This document shows, piece by piece, positions 39,446 to 47,344 of a stretch of DNA of 57,322 nt. Where the stretch lies: NCBI GenBank assembly GCA_031549905.1, contig JAVBPC010000042.1:1-57322 (forward strand), in the 5' to 3' direction. The notes under the pieces are model-generated. The model saw only the letters and a program-made list of their open reading frames with translations, did no database searches and was not told the DNA's origin. Within the stretch, counting starts at the first letter, position 1, and the number at the start of each line of letters is the position of its first letter. The DNA comes from Avichristensenella sp031549905 (lineage in GTDB: Bacteria > Bacillota > Clostridia > Christensenellales > Aristaeellaceae). Position numbers and translations under genes: made by a program.

Positions 39446-40600
39446 TTATCGTCTTTGAAAGGCTTTCAGGCTTTGATAGCAGTCAAGAACAGCGCTTGCG
39501 GCCTCTTCCATTTCATCCACCATATTCATCGCGGACAGGCTGATGCGAATCGCGCTTTCCTGCGCCCAGGCGGGGGCGCGCATCGCCGCGAAGGCAGGGC
39601 TGGGTCCGCGCTTCTTTGATGAACAGGCCGAACCGGTACCCACCAGCACGCCCTTTGCCTCCAGCGCGTGCAGCATTACCTCGCCGCGAACGCCCGGAAA
39701 CGACAGGTTCAGGATGTGCGGTGCGGCAGCAGCGGTTTCGGGCCCGGGGCCGTTTACGCGCAGGCCGGGGATTTCGGATTTCAGCGCTTCGTACAGGCAC
39801 AGCTTCATCGCGCGCAGGCGTTCGGGCAAATCTTGCTGCGCGGCAACCCACCCGCATGCGGCGGCAAACGCCGCGATGCCCGCCGTGTTCTCCGTGCCGG
39901 AGCGCTGGCCCTTTTCCTGGCCGCCGCCGGCCACGCGCGGGAAAAGCCGCACGCCCTTGCGCACCGCCAGCGCACCCACACCCTTCATGCCGTGCACTTT
40001 ATGCGCGCTGACCGCGTACAGGTCGACCCCCACGCGGAACGGCTGCAGCGGCACGCGCAGGAACCCCTGCACGCCATCCACATGAAACAGCGCATCCGGG
40101 CACTTCGCCTTGACCCGCGCGGCAATCTCGGCGATAGGCTGCACCGCGCCGGTCTCGTTGTTCACGTGCATGCAGCTGACCAGCCGCACATCGCCGCTCA
40201 GCGCCTTGTCAAGCGCATCCAAATCAAGCACGCCGTCATCCGCCGCGGGGAGAAGTTCCACCTTGTGGCCAAGCCGCGCAAGCTGAGGCGCCGTTTCCAG
40301 CACCGCGGGATGCTCGCCCTGGAACAGCAGGATACGCCCCGGGCCACGAAAGCGCTCCGCCGCGCCCAGAAGCGCCAGCGAATCCGCCTCGGTGCCGCTT
40401 GCGGTGAACGTCAGCGCATCCGCCTCTATGACAAGCAGCGCGGCGACAGCGCGCCTGTCTTCGCCAAGGCGCTTTTCCTGGCGGACGGCCTCACCGTACG
40501 GCGCAGATGGGTTGAACCAGCCCTCTTCCAGCGATTGGCGTACAGAAAGCGCCGCCGCGCCGCACGGGCGCGTCGTGGCGCTGTTATCCAGATAGATCAT
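39446..40600 (-). CDS. iscS: Cysteine desulfurase (NifS/IscS class V aminotransferase)
   Basis: 384 residues. PLP-dependent enzyme delivering persulfide sulfur. MIYLDNSATT start, HVNNETGAVQPI, the PLP lysine in VSAHKVHGMKG, RSGTENTAG and the catalytic Cys in GSACSSKKRG. It lies 25 bp upstream of thiI and starts 1 bp after the DUF6106 stop, so it most likely serves ThiI (an IscS-like or NifZ-type partner). Confidence 0.93.
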   Translation of the reverse strand: MIYLDNSATTRPCGAAALSVRQSLEEGWFNPSAPYGEAVRQEKRLGEDRRAVAALLVIEADALTFTASGTEADSLALLGAAERFRGPGRILLFQGEHPAVLETAPQLARLGHKVELLPAADDGVLDLDALDKALSGDVRLVSCMHVNNETGAVQPIAEIAARVKAKCPDALFHVDGVQGFLRVPLQPFRVGVDLYAVSAHKVHGMKGVGALAVRKGVRLFPRVAGGGQEKGQRSGTENTAGIAAFAAACGWVAAQQDLPERLRAMKLCLYEALKSEIPGLRVNGPGPETAAAAPHILNLSFPGVRGEVMLHALEAKGVLVGTGSACSSKKRGPSPAFAAMRAPAWAQESAIRISLSAMNMVDEMEEAASAVLDCYQSLKAFQRR

Positions 40601-40601
40601 C

Positions 40602-41141
40602 TCAGTTGACTTGAAAAACGCCGCGCGGCAGATACTGCTTGATCAGACCCGCCATTTCTTCGCTCGGTTCCAGGATGATCAGCGTTTTCTTGCCATCCTT
40701 CTGGAAGAAAAGGTACATCAGATCCGCGCCGCGGTTGAGGAACCAGTTCATCTTTTTGACGCCCTGCATGCGCAGGTAGCGCTGAAAGCTGCCGCTGGCA
40801 ACCATACCGCACGCCTCCACGTTTTTCACGCGCACGGTGCCCAGCGTCTTGCGCTTTTTGTTGCCGAACACGCAGGCAAAATCCAGTTCGCCGTTGGTGA
40901 ACGTGTACTCATACTCCATGCGCAGGATGTCCTTCTTCCACCAGATCAGGAACGCAACGCCGCCGAACAGGACCATTTGAATGATCGTTGCGACAAGGGC
41001 ATCCCCGGCAATGGAAAGGCTGGATAGCGACATCGCCGCCATCAGCGCGCTGATGACCATCACCACGCACAGCATGGCGTGCAGGAAAGTATTGACCATC
41101 CGGTTTTGTTTTACGACGATTTCCTCGCGAAAGTTATCCAA
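40602..41141 (-). CDS. DUF6106-like membrane protein
   Basis: 179 residues from a TTG at 41141 (GGAGG 8 nt upstream; the ATG at 41156 contains that site within its codons). Two hydrophobic helices (about 20-70) are followed by a beta-rich cytoplasmic part with basic patches (FGNKKRKTLGTV, LRMQGVKKMNWFLNRGADLMYLFF). Similar uncharacterised proteins precede iscS/thiI-type genes in Clostridia. Family assignment is from memory of the sequence style; function unknown. Confidence 0.65.
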   Translation of the reverse strand: MDNFREEIVVKQNRMVNTFLHAMLCVVMVISALMAAMSLSSLSIAGDALVATIIQMVLFGGVAFLIWWKKDILRMEYEYTFTNGELDFACVFGNKKRKTLGTVRVKNVEACGMVASGSFQRYLRMQGVKKMNWFLNRGADLMYLFFQKDGKKTLIILEPSEEMAGLIKQYLPRGVFQVN

Positions 41142-41165
41142 ATACGAAACCTCCATTTCGCAAGC

Positions 41166-41194
41166 ATTATACCATGCTGAGCTTAGCTAGGCAA
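41166..41194 (-). promoter_or_regulatory. Sigma-A promoter of DUF6106-iscS-thiI, -35 supplied by element B
   Basis: On the minus strand TTGCCT (41194-41189), 17 bp, TATAAT (41171-41166). The -35 hexamer is the outer end of palindromic element B. Confidence 0.7.
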
Positions 41195-41348
41195 TCGCTG
41201 ATTTGTGCGCACGGTGGCTGGCGAGACGAGTTTTCGCCAGATGCGGCCTGCAAAACCCAAAGGCGCAGCAGCGCTACGTCGAGGGTTTTGCGGGCCGGAG
41301 ATGGCGGAAAGGCGTCCGCCAGACACCGTGCGAACGGATCAGCGATGC
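41189..41348. repeat. Long imperfect palindrome, element B
   Basis: About 160 bp. Left arm GGCAATCGCTGATTTGTGCG... (41190 on) pairs with the right arm ending at 41348. Nested inner arms GGCCTGCAAAACCC / GGGTTTTGCGGGCC, centre AGCAGCGCTACGTCGAG shared with element A. It occupies most of the 330-bp gap before the zinc-ribbon gene. The rest (41349-41471) holds two small hairpins (TTGGC/GCCAA; GGGAAGC/GCTTCCC, about 41400-41425) and the AACGGAGGAAAG site; no gene. Confidence 0.75.
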
Positions 41349-41471
41349 CTTGGCAACAAAATGTGCGCCAAAACCGTTTTACATTTATGGCAGATTCGCG
41401 GGAAGCGAAGCAGGAAATGCTTCCCGATGGGCGAAATGAACGCCTGAATACATAAACGGAGGAAAGCGCCC

Positions 41472-43223
41472 ATGAAATGTCCCCGTTGCGGCCATTGGAA
41501 CAAGCCTTCCTTTCCGCGCTGTTTTCAGTGCGGCGAGCCGCTGAGCGCAAAAGACAAAACCGCCCCAAGCTGGCAGGAAAAGTATGAGCAGCCCCCGAAG
41601 GGCAAGACCAGCGTGGTGTATGACGACACCATGCCCGTGGAAGAAGACATTCTGCCTCCGGAGCCCGCGGCAGCCGAGGAAGATGAAACGCTTGCCGTGG
41701 AAATGGTGCGCCTGAAAGAGCGGCGCGCGCGCGGCGCTGTGTACCTGAAAGAAGTCCGCCAAAACGCCGCCGAGCAGGGGATGGCGCCCTCCGGCGCGGG
41801 CGTATCCGGCAGGCGCGCCCGGGCGCTGCACGCCGATGTGGATGAAACGGGCGAAGACGATGACTTTGTCGCGCTGGATAACGGCGGCCTGAGCGGATAT
41901 GATGACGCGTACGATGACATGCCGCCGGCGTACGGCGCGCTGCCCCCTTTGCCCCCGGCCAAGCCGCGCCGCGCCCGCCTGCGCGGACCGCTTCGCGCGG
42001 CGGTTGGGATCATCGCGCTGATGGTGCTGCTTGCGCTGAGCATCGGCATCTTCTTTTTGATCAAAAACAGCGGCACGCCCGATGCAAAAACCGACCCCCT
42101 TGCCCTGGGCGTGATCATCGAACCCATACAGATTGAAAAGCTGGCGGCCCGCCGCATCAAAATCCCGGCCGAAGAAGGCACGCAGATCTACATCAGCGAG
42201 CTGAACAGCACCTTTGTGGTGGTGGGCGGCTATGCGACCATCGATATCGCCGACCATGTTTTCTACGATAACATCACCGAGCTGTACGCGGAAACGATGG
42301 ATATCACGCTGACCCCCACCGCGCGCCGGAGCGGCGTGGAAACGAAGATGACCCCCATCCGCTATACGATCGATATCCCGGCATCCATGTTGAAAATCAT
42401 CCAGCCGGAAGCCGAGTGGGTGCAGGTTTCCACATCCATCTACAACCTGCGCATACAGGTGACGCCGGGCAGCCGCGTAAGCGTCAACAACAATGACATC
42501 ACCGATACCGTGGGCGATGACGGGTCCGCCAGCTACAACCCCTCCATCAAGGCTATCGGCGAGAACTATGTTATCGTCACCGCGCGCGCCCCGTACTGCC
42601 GGGAAACGACCGCCACCCTGACGTTTTACCGCGCGCCGATGGAAATCCCGCTGGAACTTGCCGCGGCCACGATGCTATCCACCAGCTACCGCGAAACCAC
42701 GATCAACGCGACCACGCTGCCGGGGGCGACGGTGACAATCGAATCGACCCACAAGGACCTGAACGTCGAAAACCTGGCCGAGGACGGCACCGGCGAGTTC
42801 AGCTTCAAGGCAGTCATGGGGCCGGTAGGGTACAACACCATCCGCATCCGCGCCAGCTACCCGGGCAAAGAAGATTCCGTGCTGGAACATCAGGTGTACT
42901 TTGTGCCCTTCGCAGATGAGTACACGACGAAAGCGTGGACCTTCACGCGCAAAGACTACCAGGAATTGCTGAACAACATCACGCTGCGCACCAAAGAGGC
43001 GCGGATTTACAAATGCGTGGGCGTGATCAAAGAGATTCTATCCGAAAAACCGCAGTTGGCGATCCTGGACTGCGGCACGGACGGACAGGAACAGCTGGTG
43101 CTGCTGCAGAATGAAACCAAGATCACCTGGGAGGTTGGCAAACAATATGACATTTACGCGGATGTCAACGGGCTGTACAGCAAAATACCGCGCATGATCG
43201 CGCGGTATACATACCCGAAGTAA
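41472..43223 (+). CDS. Zinc-ribbon membrane protein with extracellular beta-domains
   Basis: 583 residues. An N-terminal zinc ribbon CPRCGHWNKPSFPRCFQCG (3-21) is followed by an acidic, low-complexity cytoplasmic stretch (to about 165), one transmembrane helix (about 176-198) and about 385 external residues. These are beta-rich and include two Ig/bacterial-adhesin-like modules (PGSRVSVNNNDITDTVGDDGSASYN; PGATVTIESTHKDLNVENLAEDG) and a C-terminal alpha/beta module. GGAGGAAAG before the ATG. No named family is recognised; topology suggests a sensor or envelope scaffold. Confidence 0.75.
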   Translation: MKCPRCGHWNKPSFPRCFQCGEPLSAKDKTAPSWQEKYEQPPKGKTSVVYDDTMPVEEDILPPEPAAAEEDETLAVEMVRLKERRARGAVYLKEVRQNAAEQGMAPSGAGVSGRRARALHADVDETGEDDDFVALDNGGLSGYDDAYDDMPPAYGALPPLPPAKPRRARLRGPLRAAVGIIALMVLLALSIGIFFLIKNSGTPDAKTDPLALGVIIEPIQIEKLAARRIKIPAEEGTQIYISELNSTFVVVGGYATIDIADHVFYDNITELYAETMDITLTPTARRSGVETKMTPIRYTIDIPASMLKIIQPEAEWVQVSTSIYNLRIQVTPGSRVSVNNNDITDTVGDDGSASYNPSIKAIGENYVIVTARAPYCRETTATLTFYRAPMEIPLELAAATMLSTSYRETTINATTLPGATVTIESTHKDLNVENLAEDGTGEFSFKAVMGPVGYNTIRIRASYPGKEDSVLEHQVYFVPFADEYTTKAWTFTRKDYQELLNNITLRTKEARIYKCVGVIKEILSEKPQLAILDCGTDGQEQLVLLQNETKITWEVGKQYDIYADVNGLYSKIPRMIARYTYPK

Positions 43224-43229
43224 GCTTGA

Positions 43230-43577
43230 TTACGCTTCCTTGACGATGGAAGCGATGAGCACAAGGTCCCCGCTGCCGGTGTTGATGACACTGTGCGTAT
43301 GCCCACTGGGCGTTGTCATCGCGTCGCCCGCCGAAACGGGGATGCGCACGCCGTCATCCAGCACTTCGCCGCTGCCGGAAACGAAATAGAACATCTCCGC
43401 CTCGCCCTCGTGCGCATGCTCCCCGATGGATGCGCCGGGGGCGATCGTAAGCCTTGCGAACAGCCGCGCGGGCGCGGGCAGCAGCGCCTTCTCCATGTGG
43501 TGGATGGTCACGATGCCTTCGCCGCCGCGCATTTTTTCGCGTACATCGGCGGGATAGTCCGTTGCCCTGTATACCAT
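43230..43577 (-). CDS. Cupin-domain protein
   Basis: 115 residues, single small cupin barrel with GEHAHEGEAEMFYFVSGSGEVL and GDAMTTPSGHTHSVINTG, giving the two His-rich metal-binding motifs. Substrate unknown. 26 bp after coaX, probably the same operon; converges with the zinc-ribbon gene (6-bp gap). Confidence 0.85.
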   Translation of the reverse strand: MVYRATDYPADVREKMRGGEGIVTIHHMEKALLPAPARLFARLTIAPGASIGEHAHEGEAEMFYFVSGSGEVLDDGVRIPVSAGDAMTTPSGHTHSVINTGSGDLVLIASIVKEA

Positions 43578-43603
43578 GGGAACCCTCCTATTCGGCCTTC
43601 CAA

Positions 43604-44380
43604 TTACTCAGCCAATTGGTTTTTCTCGTAGATGATGCGCAGGCCCTTGAGCGTCAGCAACCCGTCAATGACATCGATAGCGTTGGTATCCTGCGTCAGC
43701 AAGCGGGAAAGGCCGCCCGTGGCGATCACGCGCGCATTCGGGCAGCGCAATTCTTCCTTCATTTTCGCCACGATGTGGTTGATCATGCCGACATAGCCGT
43801 AGAAGATACCGGACTGCATGTTGGTCACGGTGTTCTTGCCGATGACGGCCTCGGGCTTAACGATCTCCACACGCGGCAGCTTTGCGGCGCCGCTGACCAG
43901 CGCCTCGGCGGATAGCTTGATCCCCGGGCAGATCGCGCCGCCCAGGAACTCCCCGCGCTCGGACACAACGCCAAACGTGGTCGCGGTGCCGAAATCGATG
44001 AACACGCACGGCCCGCCGTACAGCGTGTACGCGGCCACGGCGTTCGCGATGCGGTCGCTGCCCAGCTCCCTGGGGTTTTCATACTTGATGTTTATGCCGG
44101 TTTTGACGCCGGGGGCTACGTGCATCGGCTCCATGCCGAAATAATCGCGGCACATGTGCTCAATGGTGAAGTTGATCGGCGGCACCACCGATGACATGAT
44201 GATCCCCGACACATCCCGCATGGAAAGGTTGTTGTGCTGGAACAGGCCCGCCATCTTGATGCCGACCTCATCGCTGGTGGCGGAAATATCGGTCTGCAGC
44301 CGCCAGTAGGCGACCAGGGTTTCGCCCCGGAACAGGGCGGTTTTGATGTTTGTGTTGCCAACGTCAAGGGTTACGATCAT
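43604..44380 (-). CDS. coaX: Type III pantothenate kinase
   Basis: First step of CoA synthesis: phosphorylates pantothenate. 258 residues, ASKHA fold with DVGNTNIKTALF, PRELGSDRIANAVAAYTLYGGPCVFIDFGTATTF and GGAICPGIKLSAEAL. It follows an ECF-type transporter gene by 12 bp, which supports pantothenate as that transporter's cargo. Confidence 0.95.
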   Translation of the reverse strand: MIVTLDVGNTNIKTALFRGETLVAYWRLQTDISATSDEVGIKMAGLFQHNNLSMRDVSGIIMSSVVPPINFTIEHMCRDYFGMEPMHVAPGVKTGINIKYENPRELGSDRIANAVAAYTLYGGPCVFIDFGTATTFGVVSERGEFLGGAICPGIKLSAEALVSGAAKLPRVEIVKPEAVIGKNTVTNMQSGIFYGYVGMINHIVAKMKEELRCPNARVIATGGLSRLLTQDTNAIDVIDGLLTLKGLRIIYEKNQLAE

Positions 44381-44392
44381 TCGGTTTTTCTC

Positions 44393-44992
44393 CTAGATTT
44401 TTTGCGGCTGCATCTTCCACAGCGCGATGGTGATGGGCGTTACCAGGATTGCCGCCACAGCCGCCTCGCTGGCGCCCGCGATCAGCCCTGTGCCGCCGAT
44501 GAGTGCGAGCACCTCCGTGGAGTCAAGGCCCACCATCACAAAGAAGAGCAGCATCATCCCCAAGTATAGCACCGTGTTGGTCACCGACCCGGCGATCGCC
44601 GCGAACGGCAGCGCCGAGGCTTTTCGCTCCCCGCGCGAAAACAGTTTGAAAACAAAATGCGCAGCCACCGGCACCAACAAACGCGGCAGCATGCACATCA
44701 CGATGGCGAGCAGCGGGCTCTTACCCAGCAGCAGCGCGGACAGTGTGGAGGGCGGCAGCGGGATGCCGAACACACGCAGCGTGCTGGTCAGCCCAAACGT
44801 CGCGCCCAGCAGCAGCCCGGTTTTGAGCCCCAGCGCCAGCGTACCCACAATCACCGGCACGCACAGAATCGTCACATTGATGAACCCCAGCGGGATCAGT
44901 CCCAGGGGGGTCATCCCCAGCAGCAGCACCAACGCCACAAAAAACGCCGCGAGCACCATGCCCTGAAGTTTCTTCCTGTCCATAGTTTTCAT
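44393..44992 (-). CDS. ECF transporter S component, probably pantothenate (PanT-like)
   Basis: 199 residues with about six helices; pattern LQGMVLAAFFVALVLLLGMTP...GFINVTILCVPVIVG is that of ECF S-components with the Ala-rich helix that contacts EcfT. ATG 44992 behind GGAGGG. The coaX linkage points to pantothenate. Preceded by a promoter and a three-hairpin leader that could carry control. Confidence 0.8.
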   Translation of the reverse strand: MKTMDRKKLQGMVLAAFFVALVLLLGMTPLGLIPLGFINVTILCVPVIVGTLALGLKTGLLLGATFGLTSTLRVFGIPLPPSTLSALLLGKSPLLAIVMCMLPRLLVPVAAHFVFKLFSRGERKASALPFAAIAGSVTNTVLYLGMMLLFFVMVGLDSTEVLALIGGTGLIAGASEAAVAAILVTPITIALWKMQPQKI

Positions 44993-45018
44993 GGTCTTCC
45001 CTCCGTTCAAGTTCACAA

Positions 45019-45100
45019 GGATACCTGACGATGCACCTGGGGTCAGGGGTTACCGATTTGCCCTGCAATCGGAATCAGTCCGGTTCGGTAAGATACCGGC
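45019..45100 (-). promoter_or_regulatory. Structured leader of the panT-like/coaX operon, unassigned
   Basis: Minus-strand leader of about 105 nt with three consecutive stems: CCGGT/ACCGG (45080-45099), CCGATT/AATCGG (45053-45072) and CCTGAC/GTCAGG (45024-45047). It does not fit TPP, THF, FMN, cobalamin or other consensus sequences that I know for vitamin transporters. Possible orphan riboswitch; unproven. Confidence 0.45.
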
Positions 45101-45106
45101 GAAAGT

Positions 45107-45135
45107 ATTATACGTCGTTTTGCCAGCGATGTAAA
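45107..45135 (-). promoter_or_regulatory. Sigma-A promoter of the panT-like/coaX operon
   Basis: On the minus strand TTTACA (45135-45130), 17 bp, TATAAT (45112-45107). Confidence 0.82.
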
Positions 45136-45136
45136 G

Positions 45137-45170
45137 AAAAAGCCCTGCCCGCATTTCAGCAAGGCAGGGC
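45137..45170 (-). terminator. Intrinsic terminator after the Zn-ribbon gene
   Basis: On the minus strand GCCCTGCC (45170-45163) pairs with GGCAGGGC (45149-45142), followed by TTTTTC. Ends the pepP-efp operon. Confidence 0.85.
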
Positions 45171-45188
45171 ATCTGGCATTACGGCTGG

Positions 45189-45608
45189 TTACTCGTCATC
45201 CCCGTCGCCGTCATCCTGGTCATCAAACAGCGGCTTGCCGCAGCTGGGGCAAGTGTGCTCATCGGCCAGATCGAACGTTTCGGCGTCAAAGAAGATCGAA
45301 TCGCCGCAGTGCGGGCATTCGCACTCGATCATGTCGTCGTCATCGTCATCATCGTCGTCATCATCGTCGTCGTGGTCGTCATCATCGAACAGCGCCTCTT
45401 CAATCTCGGCCAGGTCATCGTCGATGGACTCCACATACTCGTCCAGCTCCTCATGCTCATCCTTCAGGTGCTGGATGGCTTCGGCTGTCTCGCCCAGCGC
45501 CTCGATGATGGCGAGGACCAGCTTGCCCATTTTGTTGTCCTCCGCGGTGATCTCCATGCCTTCGGCAAGGCCGCGAAGATAGGAAACGCGATCGGATAGG
45601 CTGCTCAT
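45189..45608 (-). CDS. Acidic zinc-ribbon protein (CD1247 N-terminal-domain type)
   Basis: 139 residues. A helical N-terminal domain (MSSLSDRVSYLRGLAEGMEI...) is followed by an acidic linker with a nearly uninterrupted run of about 18 Asp (DDDDH then 13 Asp, residues about 75-92), a two-CxxC zinc ribbon (CPHCGDSIFF...CPSCGKPLF) and a short Asp-rich tail. Proteins of this architecture follow efp in many Clostridia; function unknown. The Asp tract is encoded by mixed GAC/GAT codons. Confidence 0.8.
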   Translation of the reverse strand: MSSLSDRVSYLRGLAEGMEITAEDNKMGKLVLAIIEALGETAEAIQHLKDEHEELDEYVESIDDDLAEIEEALFDDDDHDDDDDDDDDDDDDMIECECPHCGDSIFFDAETFDLADEHTCPSCGKPLFDDQDDGDGDDE

Positions 45609-45626
45609 AGCTTGTCCCTTTCTCGC

Positions 45627-46184
45627 TTACGCGCGTTCCATGTACTCGCCCGTACGCGTATCGATGCGCACGCGCTCGCCAATGTTGACGAACAGCGGCA
45701 CCTGCACGACGTAACCGGTTTCGGTGGTAGCGGGCTTGGTGGTGTTGCCGGTGGTATCGCCCTTGAAGCCGGGCTCGGTATCGGTGATCTCAAGCACAAC
45801 GAAGTTGGGCGCTTCAACAGAGAACGGCTTGCCCTTGAAGAAGCGGACAGTGGCGTTTTCATTTTCTTTCATGAACATGATCACGTCTTCTACTTCTTCT
45901 TTGTTCATGGGCTGCTGCTCAAAGGTTTCCAGGTCCATGAAATAGAAAAGCTCGCCATCGTTGTAGAGGTACTGCATTTCCTTTGTTTCAATGATCGCAC
46001 GGGGCATCTTGTCGGTCGGGTTGAAGGTACGCTCCACCACCGCATTGGTCATGATGTTCTTGATCTTGGTGCGCACAAAGGCCGCACCCTTGCCGGGCTT
46101 GACATGCTGGAAATCAACGATGTTCCACACGCCGCCTTCCCATTCGATGGTGATTCCCTTTCTAAAATCCGAAGCGTTAATCAC
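45627..46184 (-). CDS. efp: Translation elongation factor P
   Basis: 185 residues; three beta-barrel domains. Resolves ribosome stalling at polyproline. The tip loop HVKPGKGAAFVR holds the Lys that is modified in many bacteria. C-terminal GYVVQVPLFVNIGERVRIDTRTGEYMERA is canonical. 21 bp after pepP, as in many Firmicutes. Confidence 0.97.
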   Translation of the reverse strand: MINASDFRKGITIEWEGGVWNIVDFQHVKPGKGAAFVRTKIKNIMTNAVVERTFNPTDKMPRAIIETKEMQYLYNDGELFYFMDLETFEQQPMNKEEVEDVIMFMKENENATVRFFKGKPFSVEAPNFVVLEITDTEPGFKGDTTGNTTKPATTETGYVVQVPLFVNIGERVRIDTRTGEYMERA

Positions 46185-46205
46185 AAGCGTCCCTCCAATT
46201 TGCTA

Positions 46206-47279
46206 TTACAGAATAATCAGTTCCTTCGTGGCGGGGGTCAAGCGCCGGGGGCCTTCGGCGGTGATGAGCACCGTATCTTCGATGCGGCACCCGCATTCGC
46301 CCGGCAGGTAAATGCCCGGCTCATCGGTCATCAGCATGCCGGCGGCAAGCTTTTCCGTCGCGGCCACGGAGCAACGGGGGCTTTCGTGAATATCCAGGCC
46401 CAGCGAGTGCCCCAGGCCATGGCCGAAGCGCCCGGGGTAGCCCGCTTCATCAATGATGCGGCGGGCAGTCGCATCCACCTCGCGGCAGGACATGCCCGGC
46501 ACCATCTTTTCAAGCGCGGCAAGCTGTGCCGTGAGCACCGTGTCATACACCCGCCGCTTTTCCGGCGATATGGAGCCGACCGCCACAGTGCGCGTGATAT
46601 CGGCGCAGTAGCCGTTCACCCTGGCGCCAAAGTCCATGGTGACCATGTCGCCCGGCTGAATGCGGCGGTTGCCCGGAATCGCGTGCGGCAGGGAGCCGTT
46701 CGCCCCGGCGGCGACGATCGTGTCAAACGCCAGCTTTTCCGCGCCAAAGCGATACATTGCGTTTTCCAGCTCAAAGCGCACTTCAAGCTCCGTCATGCCG
46801 GGGCGGATGATCCCCAGCATATGCTCGAACGCCTGGCAGGAAATGGCGCACGCCTTTTCAATGGAGGCAATCTCCGTGTCATCCTTGATGATGCGCAGAT
46901 CCTGGCACGCCTTGCCGGACGGGATAAAACGCAGCGCGGGCATCGCCTTTGCGATTGCGTCCATTCCCTTTACGGTCACGGTGTCATCTTCAAAAGCCAG
47001 CGTGGTCACGCCCGCCGCCTTGAACAGCTCCGCGGCCACAGCTTCTGCCTTGCGCTCCACAGTGGTCATCTCCACCGTGTAGCCGGGCGCCTGCCCCTCG
47101 GCCTGCTCCGTGTAGCGGAAATCCGTCACCACCGCGCGAAGACCTTCCGCGATGACGAGCATCCCCTCGCCCGTATACCCGCTAAGCCAGCGGATGTTGG
47201 ACGGCGTATGCACCAGCGCACCCTGCGCGCCAAGCGCCTGAATGCGGCTGAGGAAAGCTTCCGTTCGCTTGATATGCAC
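46206..47279 (-). CDS. pepP: Xaa-Pro peptidase (M24B)
   Basis: 357 residues from a GTG at 47279 (VHIKRTEAFL; AAAGGGG upstream). N-terminal creatinase-like domain, then the pita-bread domain with metal ligands in VTMDFGARVNGYCADITRTV (Asp pair), GHGLGHSLGLDIHE (His), TDEPGIYLPGECGCRIEDTV (Glu pair). Cleaves dipeptides or N-terminal residues before proline in the cytoplasm. First gene of pepP-efp-Zn ribbon. Confidence 0.92.
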   Translation of the reverse strand: MHIKRTEAFLSRIQALGAQGALVHTPSNIRWLSGYTGEGMLVIAEGLRAVVTDFRYTEQAEGQAPGYTVEMTTVERKAEAVAAELFKAAGVTTLAFEDDTVTVKGMDAIAKAMPALRFIPSGKACQDLRIIKDDTEIASIEKACAISCQAFEHMLGIIRPGMTELEVRFELENAMYRFGAEKLAFDTIVAAGANGSLPHAIPGNRRIQPGDMVTMDFGARVNGYCADITRTVAVGSISPEKRRVYDTVLTAQLAALEKMVPGMSCREVDATARRIIDEAGYPGRFGHGLGHSLGLDIHESPRCSVAATEKLAAGMLMTDEPGIYLPGECGCRIEDTVLITAEGPRRLTPATKELIIL

Positions 47280-47315
47280 GGCTAACCACGCCCCTTTGTT
47301 TAAGATAAGCAATGT

Positions 47316-47344
47316 ATTATATCATGAGGAAGCAGTGCTGTCAA
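47316..47344 (-). promoter_or_regulatory. Perfect-consensus sigma-A promoter of pepP-efp
   Basis: On the minus strand TTGACA (47344-47339), 17 bp, TATAAT (47321-47316): both hexamers perfect. The -35 box contains the TGA stop of cca. Confidence 0.92.

Noticed and set aside
45612..47285. 557-codon open frame on the plus strand opposite efp and pepP.
   Set aside because: It is an antisense shadow of two well-recognised genes, His/Arg-rich with no family-like sequence, produced by GC-rich codon use.
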